Source of the DNA: an uncultured Shewanella sp.
Lineage (GTDB): Bacteria > Pseudomonadota > Gammaproteobacteria > Enterobacterales > Shewanellaceae
Direction: 5' to 3'
Assembly: GCF_947491715.1 (NCBI RefSeq)
Contig: NZ_CANLKR010000027.1
Span: forward strand, 1-64,000
Length of the DNA: 64,000 bases
In this document: positions 62,044 through 64,000 of the stretch, piece after piece
Layout: every line of letters begins with the position of its first letter
Position numbering within the stretch: position 1 is the stretch's first letter
Notes under the pieces: generated by a model
Seen by the model: only the letters and a program-made list of their open reading frames with translations
The model's database searches: none
What the model was told of the DNA's origin: nothing
Made by a program: the position numbers and the translations under genes

Positions 62044-62384
62044 AGGTTAAACCAAGCCTTATAGTCTGCTTCTTTAAACCCAAGTAAAATCTTGTCTTGT
62101 CCAAGTAAGATAGGGCGTTTAATGAGGGTGGGAGTGGCCAACATGAGGTCGATAGCTTTTTGCTGATCGATGTCCTGTTTATCCGCTTCAGGTAATCCGC
62201 GAAAACTGGTACTACGCTTATTTAATAACAGGTTCCAGTCGATGAGGTTAGTCCAATGTTCAAGTTGTTCGCGGGTTAAACCATCTTGCCTAAAATCATG
62301 GAATGGTACGGTTAATGTGTTTGCATCGATAAATTTACGGGCTTTTCGTACCGTATCACAATTTTTAATGCCAAATAATGTCAA
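62040..62384 (-). CDS. ArsC/Spx-family protein (YffB-like)
   Basis: A 114-residue thioredoxin-fold protein. 'LFGIKNCDTVRKARKFID' has a single Cys near the N-terminus, 'VPFHDFRQDGLTREQLEHW', 'LLNKRSTSFRGLPEAD' and 'ATPTLIKRPILL' follow, all as in YffB. YffB-type proteins lack proven arsenate reductase activity and may act in glutathione-dependent thiol chemistry. It lacks a CXXC pair. TTG start at 62384 behind GGAG with 8-base spacing. It is the first gene of the run with dapE and the M15 peptidase. Confidence 0.88.
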   Translation of the reverse strand: MTLFGIKNCDTVRKARKFIDANTLTVPFHDFRQDGLTREQLEHWTNLIDWNLLLNKRSTSFRGLPEADKQDIDQQKAIDLMLATPTLIKRPILLGQDKILLGFKEADYKAWFNL

Positions 62385-62490
62385 GGTAGTGACTCCAAAA
62401 TAGTAAAGATAATGCCGTTATGGTATGACCTATTGTGGCATTCTCATATGACGGACTCAAGAGTAAAACCTGCGTATTACAAGTTAAGGG

Positions 62491-63000
62491 TTAGAGTATG
62501 GCTGAAAATATCACATCTTTTCCTGCTTCTATTTGCCCATGGCGTTTTTCTAACCCTTGGATATCTTCCATATTGGCTAACAATACTGGAGTGAGGACAC
62601 TGTCGGCATGTTGTTTAAGGTAGGCTAAATCAAATGTGATAATCGGATCGCCGCTTTTGACTTCTTGGCCTTCTTCGGCCAAACGTTTAAAGCCCGCGCC
62701 TCTGAGTTCTACTGTGCCGATCCCAAAATGAACAAAAATTTCTAATCCGTGGGGAGACTCAATACTAAAAGCGTGATTAGTTTCAAAAATCTTTCCTATT
62801 ACTCCATCAATAGGCGATAATATCGTGTCTCCTTTAGGATCGATTGCAATCCCATTGCCAACAATTTTTTCAGAAAAAACCGGATCGGGTACGGTTTCGA
62901 TGTCAACGATTTTCCCCGATATTGGGGCGTATATATCCACATTACCAGTGCGTGTGGTTTGCCCGGACACTAATCGCTTAATTCGGCTTAAAAATCCCAT
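62491..63000 (-). CDS. crr: PTS glucose-specific EIIA component
   Basis: A 169-residue cytoplasmic phosphocarrier. The phosphorylated His91 lies in 'GLEIFVHFGIGTVEL', with His76 in 'FETNHAFSIES' as the partner. 'IYAPISGKIVDIETVPDPVF' and 'GNGIAIDPKGDTILSP' match E. coli EIIA-Glc along its length. It receives phosphate from HPr and regulates carbon uptake and adenylate cyclase. AGAGG lies 8 bases upstream. It is separated from ptsI by 284 bases, more than in E. coli. Confidence 0.96.
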   Translation of the reverse strand: MGFLSRIKRLVSGQTTRTGNVDIYAPISGKIVDIETVPDPVFSEKIVGNGIAIDPKGDTILSPIDGVIGKIFETNHAFSIESPHGLEIFVHFGIGTVELRGAGFKRLAEEGQEVKSGDPIITFDLAYLKQHADSVLTPVLLANMEDIQGLEKRHGQIEAGKDVIFSAIL

Positions 63001-63284
63001 ACATTACCTCTTAGCAACTTGGCTTGTTTGGTCTCTCCAAGTGATCTGAATTTTTTCAGGTACACTGGTGGGGAAGATCGTTCTTGTTCTTGTTATTTTT
63101 TCATTGTTATTATTGTAGTCAGTTGAGACTATCATTATCTATTTTCATGTGCCATGACAAAATAACATCAGCGTTAGTCGGTACTCTAGTATTTCACTAT
63201 TGTATTTTTATTGTTGGATAATACAGACTGCAAACACCAATATATTAACATTTATTCAAACTTTTTTGCGTTCTTAAAAATAGT

Positions 63285-64000
63285 TTAATCTCTCAAACGG
63301 GCTTGGTTATGAATATAGTCATGCAGGGATTTGATGGTGTTCATACTGAGGGATTCTTGGGCCAAAGACTGACAAGCTTGATAGCTTATTTTACTCAGTG
63401 CAGATTTAACCTCTAATATAGCTGGAAGGTTGACACTTAATTCATCCACCCCCATGCCGATGAGCAATGGGGCAATACGGGGATCGCTGGCTAATTCACC
63501 ACAAAGACTAACAGGCGTTTGTTGGGCGTGGGCTGTTGAAAGGATCAGGCGAATGAAACTCAATATGGCAGGCGATAATGAAGGGTAGTCTTTGGTTAAT
63601 TGAGGGTTACCTCTGTCGGCAGCCATAGCATATTGCGTTAAGTCATTGGTTCCAATGCTAATAAAATCTAATTTAGGTAACATAGAGGCTAAATTCATCA
63701 CTGCAGCGGGGGTTTCAACGACAATACCGATACTTAATTGTCCAAAATTAGTATGATTTTTCTTCATCTGTGCTTTACATTTTTTTATTATTTCCAATAA
63801 CTTATTGAGCTCTTCTATTTGATTTATCATGGGAAACATGAGACGAACTGGCCCATATTGAGCGGCTCTCAATACGGCACGAATTTGTGGGTACAGTAAG
63901 TTTGAGTGAGCCAAGGTGTAGCGGATCCCTCTTAGCCCTAGAGCTGGATTGTCCTCGGCAGTATTATTGAGAAAAGGCAGTGATTTTTCTGCACCAATGT
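63285..64000 (-). CDS. ptsI: PTS enzyme I, C-terminal part (partial)
   Basis: The gene runs off the right edge; about 238 C-terminal residues are present. 'NPALGLRGIRYTLAHSNL' and 'PVRLMFPMINQIEELNKLL' begin the PEP-binding domain, 'SIGIVVETPAAVMNLASMLPKLDFISIGTNDLTQYAMAADRGN' binds Mg-PEP, and 'PVSLCGELASDPRIAPLLIGMGVDELSV' has the catalytic Cys. It transfers phosphate from PEP to HPr. The frame continues in full to base 64000 without a stop. Lies upstream of crr on the same strand. Confidence 0.93.
   Translation of the reverse strand, partial: IGAEKSLPFLNNTAEDNPALGLRGIRYTLAHSNLLYPQIRAVLRAAQYGPVRLMFPMINQIEELNKLLEIIKKCKAQMKKNHTNFGQLSIGIVVETPAAVMNLASMLPKLDFISIGTNDLTQYAMAADRGNPQLTKDYPSLSPAILSFIRLILSTAHAQQTPVSLCGELASDPRIAPLLIGMGVDELSVNLPAILEVKSALSKISYQACQSLAQESLSMNTIKSLHDYIHNQARLRD

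Overview
The window looks like a chromosomal segment of a marine gammaproteobacterium, most likely Shewanella. The best evidence is the kdsB-kdnB-kdnA set for 8-amino-Kdo (a Shewanella LPS sugar), the yffB/arsC-dapE pair, crr next to ptsI, the divergent fadE/yafJ pair, and the moderately AT-rich base composition. No rRNA, tRNA, CRISPR array, intact insertion sequence or prophage was seen. The genus is an inference from gene content and order, not from a search.

Layout. 0.1-8.4 kb: a DUF2750 protein, a lytic transglycosylase, a SlyD-like isomerase, a small protein with a downstream esterase, and two lipoprotein 5'-nucleotidases. 8.4-14.6 kb: ilvIH behind a leader that could encode a leucine-rich attenuator peptide, a Bcr-type drug exporter, an SLC13 carboxylate transporter and a parvulin PpiC. 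14.6-35.3 kb: a more accessory, AT-rich stretch whose two ends carry inverted copies of a ~260-bp repeat. It holds two GNAT acetyltransferases, a TonB-like lipoprotein, a phage-like conserved protein, a Fur-boxed siderophore receptor operon (receptor, DUF3649, PepSY, DUF3325), an HNH nuclease, a kelch protein, the folate-independent methionine synthase pair mesX-mesD, a TauE/SafE exporter, a TylF-like methyltransferase and a secreted hydrolase. 35.4-47.4 kb: hrpA, an AtuA/DUF4387 pair, and a tandem duplication of a secreted thermolysin-family protease including its upstream region. 47.5-52.4 kb: fadE with FadR- and PsrA-like sites, yafJ-like amidotransferase, a DUF3108 protein and an alkyltransferase-like DNA repair protein. 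52.7-64 kb, all on the minus strand: a large alkaline-phosphatase-superfamily protein, DUF2897, the kdsB-kdnB-kdnA LPS genes, carbonic anhydrase, an M15 peptidase, dapE, an ArsC/Spx-like reductase, crr and the C-terminal part of ptsI, which runs off the window.

How the genes work together. kdnA, kdnB and kdsB form one pathway, from Kdo to CMP-8-amino-Kdo for the inner core of LPS. The receptor operon takes up ferric siderophores under Fur. mesX and mesD make methionine without folate. ilvI and ilvH are the two subunits of acetolactate synthase. crr and ptsI are PTS phosphocarriers.

No clear novel defence or mobile system was found. The points most worth checking are the candidate ilvIH leader peptide, the duplicated protease with signs of gene conversion, three short tandem-repeat tracts within one iron operon, and the inverted repeats bracketing the accessory segment.
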